Origin: Bradyrhizobium sp. SK17
GTDB lineage: Bacteria; Pseudomonadota; Alphaproteobacteria; Rhizobiales; Xanthobacteraceae
Assembly (NCBI RefSeq): GCF_002831585.1
Contig: NZ_CP025113.1
Location: 5,533,001-5,597,000 of the forward strand
Length of the DNA: 64,000 nucleotides
Reading direction: 5' to 3'
A program made the position numbers and the translations under genes. How positions within the stretch are numbered: position 1 is the stretch's first letter; each line of letters starts with the position of its first letter. Under the pieces are notes generated by a model that was not told the origin of the DNA, did no database searches, and worked only from the letters and a program-made list of their open reading frames with translations. Of this stretch, positions 41,790 to 50,765 are shown one piece after another.

Positions 41790-42368
41790 TCACAGCCATT
41801 TCGGCACGTCGCTGCGCACGAAATGACGCAATTGCCCGATCAGCACGACGGGATCGGGATCGACGCAGATCGAATGCCGGTGCGCCGGCGGCAGGAACCT
41901 GCACGTCACCATGTGGTCGATGAACGCCAGGAACGGCTGATAGAATTCGGCGATATTGAGCAGGCCGACCGGCTTGTCGATCTCCGACAGCTGGTTCATG
42001 GTCCAGACCTCCATCATCTCCTCCATCGTCCCGATACCGCCGGGCATCGCGATGAAGGCGTCGGCAAGTTCGGCCATCCGCTCCTTGCGCTTGCGCAAGG
42101 TGGCGACGATCTCGCTGCGATGAAGATTGGGATGCGTATGGCCCTTCAGCCGCAGCGCCTCAGTGATGACGCCATGCGCGGTGCCGCCGGCCTCGATCAG
42201 CGCATCGGCGACCACGCCCATCAGGCCCTTGGTGGTGCCGCCATAGACCAGGGTGATGCCAGCCTCCGCCATGGCCCGGCCAAGCCGGCGCGCACCATCG
42301 GCATAGGCATCGGAGTTGCCGAAGTTCGAGCCGCAGAACACGGCGATGCTGGAGATCGATCGAGACAT
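41790..42368 (-). CDS. LOG-family (TIGR00730) nucleotide phosphoribohydrolase
   Basis: A 192-residue Rossmann-like protein with FCGSNFGN, VYGGTTKGLMGVVADA and the signature PGGIGTMEEMMEVWTMNQL. Members hydrolyse cytokinin riboside 5'-monophosphates to free cytokinins, or other nucleoside monophosphates. In a plant-associated rhizobial relative a cytokinin role would be notable, but the motif alone does not prove it. The start at 42368 was chosen from the conserved ISSIAVFCGS. Confidence 0.9.
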   Translation of the reverse strand: MSRSISSIAVFCGSNFGNSDAYADGARRLGRAMAEAGITLVYGGTTKGLMGVVADALIEAGGTAHGVITEALRLKGHTHPNLHRSEIVATLRKRKERMAELADAFIAMPGGIGTMEEMMEVWTMNQLSEIDKPVGLLNIAEFYQPFLAFIDHMVTCRFLPPAHRHSICVDPDPVVLIGQLRHFVRSDVPKWL

Positions 42369-42473
42369 CTGGACGCCCTGACGACATTTCGCTGCGAATG
42401 GCGTAGCCGGTGCCGCACCGTTGCGCGAGCGCAACATACATTCGGTGACAGGGACTGCAATATGTCGTCCGCT

Positions 42474-43229
42474 CTACGTCATGCGGGCGCAAACGCATAT
42501 CTGCCGTCGGCTACTTCCAGTCAGCGGGCTCCGGTCAAAATCGCCGATGCGTTCGACGAGGCGCAGGCCGCCCGACGCAACCAAGAGCGGCATTTCCTGC
42601 GGAAAGATGCTGCGCATGCGCCAGCTGTTCGTGAAAAAGTCCCTCTCCTGCTCGCTCGACCAGTACCACTCGACGTCGCTGACCTGTGCAATCGGATCGT
42701 AGTGCCGCAGCGCCTCCTCGACCGTCAACCTTCCGAGCGTGTCGTGGGTGACCGCCCCCGCCAGTTCGCGCTGGCCCGGCTTGCGGCTCAGCAGGCCGAA
42801 GTTCGGCATGAAGGCGTCGAACACCAGCCGGCCCTCCGGGGCGAGATGCCGTCCCGCCGCACGAAAGAAGCCTTCGAAATCGGCCAGGCTGTGCAGATGC
42901 AGGATCGCGTTCGCAGCCAGGATGATGGTGTCGAAGCTGCGTTCGAGGTCGAAATTTCGCATGTCGAGTTGAATGAGGTCGAGCTCGACCGCCTCGGCCC
43001 GCGCAAGCGCGCCCGCTCGCGCCAGCATAGCGGCGGAGAGATCCGCTCCCGTGACCGATAGCCCGGCCCGCGCCAGCGGAATGGCGAGACGGCCGCTTCC
43101 GCAGCCGCAATCGAGAACGCTGCCGCCGCGCTCGGAAGCCATCTCGACATAGAAGCGTTCAATGACCGGATCGTGCGCGCCCATCAGGTCGTACAAATCG
43201 GGATGGTCGTAGAGGCTGTTCTGTTCCAT
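42474..43229 (-). CDS. Class I SAM-dependent methyltransferase
   Basis: A 251-residue methyltransferase with motif I VLDCGCGSGRLAIPLARAG, acidic ADLS, and ILAANAILHLHSLADFEGFF after motif II. The N-terminus LYDHPDLYDLMGAHDPVIERFY resembles small-molecule methyltransferases of the Methyltransf_25 group. The substrate is unknown. Confidence 0.87.
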   Translation of the reverse strand: MEQNSLYDHPDLYDLMGAHDPVIERFYVEMASERGGSVLDCGCGSGRLAIPLARAGLSVTGADLSAAMLARAGALARAEAVELDLIQLDMRNFDLERSFDTIILAANAILHLHSLADFEGFFRAAGRHLAPEGRLVFDAFMPNFGLLSRKPGQRELAGAVTHDTLGRLTVEEALRHYDPIAQVSDVEWYWSSEQERDFFTNSWRMRSIFPQEMPLLVASGGLRLVERIGDFDRSPLTGSSRRQICVCARMT

Positions 43230-43386
43230 AAGGAGGATCGTATCGGCTGAAGCGCATCAAAACCAGCAGTCAAGCCACGATGGCGCGAATCGCGTGCCCT
43301 TGCGCAAACCTGAAGTCGGCCAATAGACTGCACTCCGCAAGACTTCCGCACAACGGCTTCCAGCTCCATCAAACACGAGACGTGTC

Positions 43387-44067
43387 GTGCAGCTACCGCG
43401 CAGGCCCAAGGCAGTCATCTTCGATATGGATGGCACGTTGATCGATACGATCCCGATTTATGCGACGGCAATGGTCCAGGCCGGACTGGACGTCGGGCAT
43501 CCGGTTTCGCAAGACTATGTCCTGACGCTCGCGGGGTTGCTTGGCGCCGAGCTGGAAGCGAGATTGGTCGCGGATTTGGGTGCGACATTCCCCGTCGCAG
43601 CCTATTTTACTTCGGTGTCCGTGCACCTTGCGCCGCTGCTGGCCGCCGGCGTCCCGTTGAAGGCCGGCGCGCGCGAACTGCTGGAGGCGCTGTCCGACGC
43701 CGGCGTGCCGTTGGCGATTGCGACCTCAATGAAGCGTTCGGAGGCCGTCCATCATCTGGAGGCAAACGGCATCGGCCAGTTCTTTCTGCATGTCGTGGGA
43801 CGGGACGATGTGGCACGTGGCAAGCCTCATCCCGATGTCTATCTGGAAGCGGCCTCCCGCCTCGCCATCGCGCCGCATGATTGCGCGATCCTCGAAGATT
43901 CTTTCAACGGCGTGAAAGCGGCCCACGCGGCAGGCGCCATGACCATCATGGTCCCCGACGTCCTGGCCCCAACGGACGATGTTCGGGAGCTGTGTGCGGT
44001 CGTGGCGCCAAGTCTACACGAAGTCAGGAAGATGCTCTGGCCAACGGCTCGACGGATCACCGTTTGA
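43387..44067 (+). CDS. HAD-superfamily hydrolase (beta-phosphoglucomutase/phosphatase-like)
   Basis: A 226-residue HAD-IA protein. Motif I is FDMDGTLIDTIP (nucleophile Asp plus acid Asp), motif II is IATSMKRSEAV, motif III Lys is in GKPHPDVYLEAA, and motif IV is ILEDSFNGVKAAHAAG. The GTG start precedes QLPRRPKAVIFD. The substrate is probably a small phosphorylated compound, not identifiable here. Confidence 0.9.
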   Translation: MQLPRRPKAVIFDMDGTLIDTIPIYATAMVQAGLDVGHPVSQDYVLTLAGLLGAELEARLVADLGATFPVAAYFTSVSVHLAPLLAAGVPLKAGARELLEALSDAGVPLAIATSMKRSEAVHHLEANGIGQFFLHVVGRDDVARGKPHPDVYLEAASRLAIAPHDCAILEDSFNGVKAAHAAGAMTIMVPDVLAPTDDVRELCAVVAPSLHEVRKMLWPTARRITV

Positions 44068-44196
44068 GGCGGTCGCCACCCCGAGTGGGCAACTTCGCGA
44101 TCTCATGCGGCCGTCCGCCCATTCGCCATGTGCAAAGGAAACAGACGCCGGTCTCTGATAGTATTCCCGCCGAGCCGCATTCCCTGGGATCAATCC

Positions 44197-44655
44197 ATGA
44201 CCGAAGCCATCGTGCGCACGGCGGCAGACCATGATCTGCCTCAGCTGTTGAACCTTTACCGACATCTTCATCCGCACGATCCGGAACTGGAGACAGCCGC
44301 TGCCGAGCGTGTCTGGTCGAACTTGCTCGCATCCGGCTTCACGACCGTGATCGTGGCGCAGGCAGCGGAGCTGCTGGTGTCCTCCTGCACGCTCGCAATC
44401 GTACCCAACCTGTCTCGCGGCGGCAGATCATACGGGGTGATCGAGAATGTGGTGACCCACGCCAGCCACCGCCGGCTGGGACTGGGCCGGCGGGTTCTTG
44501 CCCATGCGGTCGACATTGCCAGTCGGGCCGACTGCTACAAGGTGCTGCTGGCGACGGGCTCGAAGCGGGAGACCACCTTGCGCTTCTATGAGGGAGCGGG
44601 CTTCGAGCGTGGCGGCAAGACCTATTTCGAAATACGCCGCCCCACGCAAGCGTAG
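44197..44655 (+). CDS. GNAT-family N-acetyltransferase
   Basis: A 152-residue single-domain acetyltransferase. The core has YGVIENVVTHASHRRLGLGRRVLAH for acetyl-CoA binding and ETTLRFYEGAGFERGGKTYFEI at the C-terminus. The ATG at 44197 is preferred over 44128 because the domain begins at EAIVRTAADHDLPQLL. Acceptor unknown. Confidence 0.9.
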   Translation: MTEAIVRTAADHDLPQLLNLYRHLHPHDPELETAAAERVWSNLLASGFTTVIVAQAAELLVSSCTLAIVPNLSRGGRSYGVIENVVTHASHRRLGLGRRVLAHAVDIASRADCYKVLLATGSKRETTLRFYEGAGFERGGKTYFEIRRPTQA

Positions 44656-44720
44656 CCCGGAACAACGAATGCGATGCCGGACGCAGTCGCTGCGCTCATG
44701 GAAGCCGGAAAGGGCCGGTC

Positions 44721-45359
44721 GTGTTGAAGCTTGATCATCTGACCGTGATCGCGCCGAATTTGGCCGAAGGGGTTGCCCAAATCCGAGCATGCCTTGATCT
44801 CGACGTCCCGTTCGGTCAGCGCCACGACTACATGGGAACGCACAATCACCTGCTCCGGCTTGGCGGCACCGTTTATCTGGAGATCGTTGCCGTGGACCCC
44901 GACGCCCAACGCCCGCTTCGAGCCCGGTGGTTCGGGCTGGATGACCGCAAGCGCGTAACGACCGAGTGGGACGCCGGTCGTCGTCTAAGAGGATGGGTCG
45001 CACGGACGGACGTGATGGACGGGATGCTCGCACGCTGGGGCGACATCTTCGGAAGCAAGGTCGCCTTGCCGCCGGCGAACTCGACCTTTGACTTCGCCAT
45101 TCCCGACGACGGCTCCCTTCCGCTCGACGGCGCCGCGCCTTCCCTGATCGACAGGCGCGGCAAGGAGCGCTCGATGGCGAACATTGCCGACCTCGGCGCG
45201 CGGCTGATCTCGTTTTCGCTTCAGCATCCCGAAGCCACGTCGATCTCGGAATTCTATCGGACGCTGGATATCGATCAGCCGCCAACGATCCTCCACGGCA
45301 GCGATCTTCGCTATCGAGCGCGGATCGAGACGCAAGGTCGCCTGAGAGAGCTCTTGTGA
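44721..45359 (+). CDS. VOC/glyoxalase-like domain protein
   Basis: A 212-residue protein with the N-terminal LKLDHLTVIAPNLAEGVAQI and HNHLLRLGGTVYLEIVAVDP of the Glyoxalase_3 group of the VOC superfamily. His and Glu at the two strand positions could bind metal. The function is unassigned. It follows the GNAT gene by 65 bases on the same strand. Confidence 0.86.
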   Translation: MLKLDHLTVIAPNLAEGVAQIRACLDLDVPFGQRHDYMGTHNHLLRLGGTVYLEIVAVDPDAQRPLRARWFGLDDRKRVTTEWDAGRRLRGWVARTDVMDGMLARWGDIFGSKVALPPANSTFDFAIPDDGSLPLDGAAPSLIDRRGKERSMANIADLGARLISFSLQHPEATSISEFYRTLDIDQPPTILHGSDLRYRARIETQGRLRELL

Positions 45360-45545
45360 ATCGATCACCACTGAATTGCAGTCGACGCAGTCCGGATGAG
45401 CACAGCGATATCCGAGGCCCCGTCGGCCGAACATGAGTGACACCCGCCCCTTTGCTTCGCCCATGCGGGCCACTCGCGGGTTGATCGCGCGGAGCCATGC
45501 ACCTACAAGGAAGCGAACCAATGGCCACCCAACGGACAAACGCAA

Positions 45546-45839
45546 ATGACGGCAATCGTCAAGGTCGACCGAAACGGGATTATCACTTGTTGGAACGCGG
45601 CCGCGGAACAGCTTTTCGGGTTCACTGAACTTGAGGCAATCGGAAACCCGCTGGAATTGATCATTCCGCAGCCGTCCCATGCCTGCCATCGGCAGGGCTT
45701 TGCGAGCTATATCGAGTCGGGCGTCAAGACACTCCCCGACACGGTGACTGCGGTGGGTCGCCACAAGGACGGGCAACTGGTCAAATTTCAGATTTCTACA
45801 ACGGCCGTGGTCGATGCCGAAGGCATGGTCGCGGGGTAG
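45546..45839 (+). CDS. Stand-alone PAS-domain protein, possibly a remnant
   Basis: A 97-residue product that is essentially one PAS domain: IVKVDRNGIITCWNAAAEQLFGF, then EAIGNPLELIIP and the closing VTAVGRHKDGQLVKFQIS. It ends with no output domain. It could be a small sensor, or the surviving N-terminal piece of a PAS-kinase or PAS-GGDEF gene. The composition is less GC-rich than its neighbours. Confidence 0.7.
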   Translation: MTAIVKVDRNGIITCWNAAAEQLFGFTELEAIGNPLELIIPQPSHACHRQGFASYIESGVKTLPDTVTAVGRHKDGQLVKFQISTTAVVDAEGMVAG

Positions 45840-45901
45840 AAGGTCTGATGCGCGCCAGTTGACTTCTCCGTTGCGAAGCTGCTGCAACATAGCAACGCGA
45901 A

Positions 45902-46813
45902 CTATTTGCCCATACCGTACACATCCGGGTCAAAACTCGAGCTCGGATGAGCGAACGCGTTGCGCAGTTCGGGCGACATCGGGACGTGGTAGTTGATACC
46001 CTTCGGCGGGGTCGGCGCCTCCAGCCACTTCCGGTACATGACCTCGATCTCCGGGCTCTTGTAGAGCTCCGCGGTGGCGCGGTCGGCGAGCGCCTTGAAC
46101 GGCGCGTCGTCCCGGCGCAGCATGATGCCGAACGGCTCCGCCTTCGAGAACGCCTCCTCGCTGATCATGTAGAGCGCCGGCGCCTTCGAGCGCGCGATCG
46201 CAACTGCCAACTGGACGTCATCGAGCGCGTACGCCTGGGCACGATCGGTCTCCAGCATCAGGAAGGCCTCGGCCTGGTCCTTGGCCGGGAGGATGTTGAT
46301 GCCGAGCTTGCGCTCGTTGTTGACCTTGATGAGCTGCGCCAGATTGACCGATCCCGCGACCGCGGTCACCGACTTCCCCTTCAGGTCGTCGATGGTGTTG
46401 ATGTTGGACGATCTCTTGGCGGCGAACCGCGTCGCGCTGAGGAAATGCGTATTGGTGAACGTCACCTGCTTCTGGCGATCCGCACTGTTGGTGGTCGCCG
46501 AGCAATGCAGATCGATCGTGCCGTTGACCATCAGGGGAATCCGGTTCGACGATGTCACGGGGAGATAGTCGACGGCGATCCCTGGCATGCCCAGCTCCTT
46601 CTTCACTGCATCGACGATCCTGAGGCAGATATCGAGCGCGAAGCCGATCGGGCGCGCGTTGTCGTCGAGATAGCTGAAGGGAACCGAGGCCTCCTGATAG
46701 CCGAGCGTGACCTTGCCGGTTTCCTTGATCTTTTGCAGCGTGCCCGACAGCTCTTCAGCGGCCGCGGGACCTGCGGCGAGTATGAGAGCGAAGAGGATGG
46801 CGGGCAAACGCAT
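45902..46813 (-). CDS. Amino-acid ABC transporter substrate-binding protein (GltI-like)
   Basis: A 303-residue periplasmic receptor. Signal peptide MRLPAILFALILAAGPAAAEE is followed by the SBP_bac_3 fold: GKVTLGYQEASVPFSYLDDN, DYLPVTSSNRIPLMVNGTID, and the hinge DLKGKSVTAVAGSVN. The TSSNRIP segment is typical of glutamate/aspartate receptors. No permease or ATPase gene lies alongside, so it is an orphan in this window. Confidence 0.9.
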   Translation of the reverse strand: MRLPAILFALILAAGPAAAEELSGTLQKIKETGKVTLGYQEASVPFSYLDDNARPIGFALDICLRIVDAVKKELGMPGIAVDYLPVTSSNRIPLMVNGTIDLHCSATTNSADRQKQVTFTNTHFLSATRFAAKRSSNINTIDDLKGKSVTAVAGSVNLAQLIKVNNERKLGINILPAKDQAEAFLMLETDRAQAYALDDVQLAVAIARSKAPALYMISEEAFSKAEPFGIMLRRDDAPFKALADRATAELYKSPEIEVMYRKWLEAPTPPKGINYHVPMSPELRNAFAHPSSSFDPDVYGMGK

Positions 46814-47168
46814 GGGCTACTCCTGTGCGGTCGTCGTGACGAGGGTTGCGTACCCGAGCCAAGAGTGCCGAAGCGACGCATGGCGTGGTGATAGCCGACC
46901 GGCGGCTCCGGGGGTAGATGAGGATGTGTCTATCAGCTATCGCGCTTTGCGATGATCGGCTGCGCAGCTGTGCGACAAACCAACCCCATGTCAGAATGAC
47001 GAGTCCCATCCACGACATCCGCCGCGGCGTATGGGTCCCTGCTTCCGCAGGGACGACGCGTGGAGAGGCGATGGATTCTCCTGCACCGGCCGCGAGACTG
47101 GTCGCATACCTGCCGCACAAATCGACCACATTGCCGCCTGCCCGCAATTTTCGTACACGGTTCACGCA
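46814..47168. other. 355-base intergenic region with a dispersed hairpin repeat
   Basis: This stretch between two divergent genes carries a repeat whose core is the hairpin GTCCCTGC (47035-47042) with GCAGGGAC (47047-47054). On the minus strand the surrounding bases read VPAEAGTHTP, the tell-tale spurious peptide of a repeat family common in alphaproteobacteria. No gene is credible here. Confidence 0.65.
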
Positions 47169-47810
47169 ATGACATCGCAACTCTCTCCCGATTCCGTCGA
47201 CGTGCTGCTGTTCGATATCGGCCGCGTCGTGATCAACATCAGCTTCGATCGCGTGATGGCGCATTGGGCGGAGCATGCCGGTTGTGCGCCGGCGGACCTC
47301 GCAAGCCGCTTCGTGGTCGACGACAGCTTCAAGCATCACGAGACCGGCCGGATCGACGACGCCGCGTTCTTCGCCAATCTGCGCCAGTCGCTCGGCATTC
47401 GCCTCAGCGACGCCCAGTTCCTCGATGGCTGGAATTCGATCTTCACCGGCGCGATGCCGGGGATCGCGCCGCTGCTCACGGCCGCCGCCGCACGGATGCC
47501 GCTCTACGCCTTCTCCAACACCAATCCGGCCCATGTCGCGCATTTCTCGGTCGCCTATGCCGATCTGCTCAGCCATTTCCGCACGGTGTTCCTGTCCTCG
47601 AGCATCGGCTTCCGGAAACCCGACGCCGAGGCCTATGATCATGTGGTAGAAGCGATCGGCGTGCCGGCGTCGCGGATCCTGTTCTTCGACGATTCGGCCG
47701 CCAATATCGAAGGTGCGCGGGCACGCGGCCTTCATGCCGTCCACGTGACATCGACGGATGACGTGGCACGGGCGCTGGGCGCGCTCGGAATTGACAGGTC
47801 TGGTGTTTGA
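47169..47810 (+). CDS. HAD-IA family hydrolase (YihX/epoxide-hydrolase-N-like)
   Basis: A 213-residue HAD protein. Motif I is modified to LLFDIGRVVINI, as in the YihX-like group where the second acid is replaced. Motif II is AFSNTNPAHV, motif III Lys is in GFRKPDAEAYDHV, and motif IV is ILFFDDSAANIEGARARG. The substrate may be a sugar phosphate, by family only. A short tandem repeat separates it from moeA. Confidence 0.88.
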   Translation: MTSQLSPDSVDVLLFDIGRVVINISFDRVMAHWAEHAGCAPADLASRFVVDDSFKHHETGRIDDAAFFANLRQSLGIRLSDAQFLDGWNSIFTGAMPGIAPLLTAAAARMPLYAFSNTNPAHVAHFSVAYADLLSHFRTVFLSSSIGFRKPDAEAYDHVVEAIGVPASRILFFDDSAANIEGARARGLHAVHVTSTDDVARALGALGIDRSGV

Positions 47811-47890
47811 CCCATTGGAATTGCCCTTGGGAATTGCCTTTGGAAATTGCCTTTGGGATTTCCCTGTGGGAATTGCCCTTGCGAATTGAG
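47811..47890. repeat. Imperfect tandem repeat of a GGGAATTGCCCTT-like unit
   Basis: Five to six degenerate copies of a roughly 14-base unit (GGAATTGCCCTTG, GGAATTGCCTTTG, GAAATTGCCTTTG, GGATTTCCCTGTG, GGAATTGCCCTTG) fill the gap between the HAD gene stop and the moeA ribosome site. Confidence 0.75.
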
Positions 47891-47901
47891 GAGCTCCGAG
47901 C

Positions 47902-49113
47902 GTGGCCCTGATGCCGGTTGCCGATGCCCTGTCCGCCATTCTCGCCGGCGCCGAGCCGTTGCCGTCGGAGATGGTCGCGCTCGATGCCGCCTACCACCGC
48001 ACGCTGGCGGGTGATCTCGCGGCGCGGCGTACCCAGCCGCCCCAGCCGATGTCGGCGATGGACGGCTATGCCGTGCGCGCCGCCGATGCCGCCGATCTCT
48101 CGGCCCGGCTCAAGGTGATCGGCGAAGTCGCCGCCGGCCGGCCGTTCGAGCGCACTGTCGGCGCCGGCGAAGCGGTGCGGATCTTCACCGGCGGGGTGAT
48201 CCCCGATGGCGCCGACGCCATCGTCATCCAGGAAGACACCGCGGTCGACGGCGACCACATCACGATCACTGAGACTGCCACGGCGGGACGGCACATCCGC
48301 CCCGCCGGCGTCGACTTCCGCGAGGGCGACGTGCTGCTCACCGGCGGCAGCCACCTCTCCGACCGCGCGCTCTCGCTTGCGGCCGCCATGAACTATCCGG
48401 AACTCGCGGTGCACCGCCGCCCGAAGGTCGCGGTGCTGGCGACCGGCGACGAGCTCGTGATGCCGGGATCGCGGCCCGGTCCCGGCCAGATCGTCTATTC
48501 CAATGGCTATGCGCTGCGGGCGCTGGCGCGCGCGGAAGGCGCCGAGACCGTCGATCTCGGGGTTGCCGCCGACACCGTGGAGGCGACCACGGCCGGCATC
48601 CGCCGGGCGCGCGAGGCCGGAGCCGACGTCCTGATCACCACCGGCGGCGCTTCAGTCGGCGACCACGACCTGGTCAAGCAGTCGCTCGAAGCCGAGGGCG
48701 TCGCGATGGCGTTCTGGCGGATCGCGATGCGGCCGGGCAAGCCGATGATGCACGGCCGGCTCGGCGCGATGCGGGTGATCGGCCTGCCCGGCAATCCGGT
48801 GTCGTCCTATGTCTGCGCCTTCCTGTTTCTGGTGCCGTTGATTCGTGCGCTGAGCGGCCGCAAGACCATTCATCATGTCCGCACGAGCGCGCTGCTCGGC
48901 CGCGACCTCGCCGCCAACGACCAGCGCGAGGACTATCTGCGCGCTCGTCTCGAGGAGCGCGCGGACGGCTCGCTGGTCGCCACGCCCGTCATGCAGCAGG
49001 ACTCGTCGCTGCTCGGGAATCTCGCTGCGGCGCGGGCACTTCTCGTGCGTCCGCCGTTTGCGCCCGCCGCTGCCAAGGGCAGTGAGTGTGAGATCCTGAC
49101 GCTGCCGGAGTGA
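47902..49113 (+). CDS. moeA: Molybdopterin molybdenumtransferase
   Basis: A 403-residue enzyme that inserts molybdate into adenylated molybdopterin. Conserved features are PPQPMSAMDGYAVRA, FTGGVIPDGADAIV, ATGDELVMPGS, TTGGASVGDHDLV, RPGKPMMHGRL and GLPGNPVSSYV. Likely start is GTG at 47902 (GAGGAG upstream); ATG at 47911 is possible. Related genomes place it straight after moaC and before lexA. Confidence 0.95.
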   Translation: MALMPVADALSAILAGAEPLPSEMVALDAAYHRTLAGDLAARRTQPPQPMSAMDGYAVRAADAADLSARLKVIGEVAAGRPFERTVGAGEAVRIFTGGVIPDGADAIVIQEDTAVDGDHITITETATAGRHIRPAGVDFREGDVLLTGGSHLSDRALSLAAAMNYPELAVHRRPKVAVLATGDELVMPGSRPGPGQIVYSNGYALRALARAEGAETVDLGVAADTVEATTAGIRRAREAGADVLITTGGASVGDHDLVKQSLEAEGVAMAFWRIAMRPGKPMMHGRLGAMRVIGLPGNPVSSYVCAFLFLVPLIRALSGRKTIHHVRTSALLGRDLAANDQREDYLRARLEERADGSLVATPVMQQDSSLLGNLAAARALLVRPPFAPAAAKGSECEILTLPE

Positions 49114-49176
49114 GGCTTTCGCGGCTCGCTGGTTGCGCGTTGCCTTGACCCGTTCACCGGAAATTAAGTGGTTGCG

Positions 49177-49191
49177 GAACACATATCGAAC
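49177..49191 (+). promoter_or_regulatory. SOS box of lexA
   Basis: GAAC-N7-GAAC, the alphaproteobacterial LexA operator, is present without mismatch. It lies just before a -10 candidate TATAGT (49193-49198), so bound LexA would block RNA polymerase. The mRNA leader to the lexA ATG would be about 150 bases. Confidence 0.85.
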
Positions 49192-49357
49192 ATATAGTGT
49201 CCGTTCATGATTTGTTTCGAGTACTGGTGTCTACAAACGGGAGGCCGCCAGGGAGCGCTTGCAGCAAGCACCATGCTCCCGAGGTCAGGCCCGGCCTGCA
49301 GGCCCCACTGAAGAGTCTCGGAATCGAACGACACTATCAACCGGGGGAATACTCGAG

Positions 49358-50062
49358 ATGCTCACGCGCAAACAGTACGAACTTCTGCGTTTCATCAATG
49401 AACGTCTGAAAGAGGCCGGCGTGCCGCCCTCCTTCGACGAGATGAAGGATGCGCTCGACCTGCGCTCGAAGTCCGGTATCCACCGCCTCATCACTGCGCT
49501 GGAGGAGCGCGGCTTCATCCGCCGCCTGCCCAACCGCGCCCGCGCCATCGAAGTCATCAAGCTGCCCGAACTCTCCGCCGGCGGCGGCAACGGCCGCCGC
49601 GGCTTCACCCCGAGCGTCATCGAAGGCACCCTCGGCAAGCGTCCCGCGACCCCGCCGGTCGCCGAGGACGACGGCAACCGCCCGGTGGCGGTCCCGGTGA
49701 TGGGCCGGATCGCGGCCGGTACGCCGATCGAGGCGCTCCAGACCCGCAGCCACACCATCAGCGTGCCGCCCGACATGCTCGGCACCGGCGAGCATTATGC
49801 GCTGGAAGTGCGCGGCGACTCGATGGTCGATGCCGGCATCCTCGACGGCGACATGGCGCTGATCCAGCGCAACGACGTCGCCAACACCGGCGACATCGTG
49901 GTGGCACTGATCGACGAGGAGGAAGCCACGCTGAAGCGCTTCCGCCGCCGCGGCGCGTCGATCGCGCTGGAGCCGGCCAACACTGCCTATGAAGTGCGCA
50001 TCCTGCCGCCGAACCGGGTCCGCATCCAGGGCAAGCTGATCGGGCTGTATCGCAAATACTGA
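49358..50062 (+). CDS. lexA: SOS repressor LexA
   Basis: A 234-residue self-cleaving repressor. The winged-helix DNA-binding part starts [19 protein letters not shown] and includes [20 protein letters not shown]. The cleavage bond is Ala120-Gly121 (RIAAGTP), and the Ser155-Lys193 dyad is in GDSMVDAGI and EATLKRF. It has an Ala/Pro/Arg-rich linker longer than in E. coli, as in other rhizobia. An SOS box in its promoter indicates autorepression. Confidence 0.96.
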   Translation: MLTRKQYELLRFINERLKEAGVPPSFDEMKDALDLRSKSGIHRLITALEERGFIRRLPNRARAIEVIKLPELSAGGGNGRRGFTPSVIEGTLGKRPATPPVAEDDGNRPVAVPVMGRIAAGTPIEALQTRSHTISVPPDMLGTGEHYALEVRGDSMVDAGILDGDMALIQRNDVANTGDIVVALIDEEEATLKRFRRRGASIALEPANTAYEVRILPPNRVRIQGKLIGLYRKY

Positions 50063-50336
50063 GCGCAAATACGTGTACTGAGCCGCAAATACTTGCGGCG
50101 GCGAGGAACGAGCGACACATCGGATCGTTCCTTGGAAGATAGCGCAAGGTGCAGTCTGCCCGATGCGCTCCGATACCCTCCCACGCAGCGTCGCGTGTTT
50201 GTGATCGGAGCGTTCAACGGCCAGTCGTACAATCGCCTCGAAACGAGCCGACACTCGTTCGCTATCGTCCACTCTGGTAGAGGCCCATGCCTCAAGGAGA
50301 GGCACGGGTCGCTACCTCGAAACGAGGAGCCATCCG

Positions 50337-50765
50337 ATGTGTGACTATAGTCTGCACGCCGTGGCATCGCGCCCCGCCATTGTCGGAGAGACGCTGATCA
50401 CGACGACCTTCCGCGGCACGTCGACCCGCGGCTTTGCTTCGGAGAACGATCCCACTGTCGCGGTCTGCATGCTGCCGGGTACCGAGCTCGCTTTCGTCGA
50501 GAACGTTCGCTACGACAGCCGCTGGATCTGGACCAAGACGATGGGCTTCCGGGTCGGCGTGTTCAACGAAGTCGAGCCCGACGTTCCGGATCGACATCAT
50601 GACGCGGTCGAATTCCCCGACGGCAGCCATGTGCTGGTGACCCAGCTGGTCGAGGGGCAGCGCGTCAGCGTGCTGCAATTGCCGGCGCTGCATCCGGCGG
50701 TCGAGCACAAGCCGAAGGTCGTGGAGCGGCGGCCCTCCGCATTCGCGTCGCTGTTTTTGGGTTAA
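50337..50765 (+). CDS. Conserved hypothetical protein, 142 residues
   Basis: A soluble protein starting MCDYSLHAVASRPAIVGETL with ribosome site ACGAGGAGCC. The middle has VAVCMLPGTELAFVENVRYD and FRVGVFNEVEPDVPDRHHDAVEFPDG. I recall similar proteins in Bradyrhizobium but no function. Conserved Cys, His and Asp residues could bind metal. It stands alone between lexA and a second small hypothetical gene. Confidence 0.82.
   Translation: MCDYSLHAVASRPAIVGETLITTTFRGTSTRGFASENDPTVAVCMLPGTELAFVENVRYDSRWIWTKTMGFRVGVFNEVEPDVPDRHHDAVEFPDGSHVLVTQLVEGQRVSVLQLPALHPAVEHKPKVVERRPSAFASLFLG

Noticed and set aside
46755..47939. 394-codon minus-strand frame near the HAD gene
   Set aside because: It contains the VPAEAGTHTP repeat peptide and is otherwise antisense to the HAD and moeA region.
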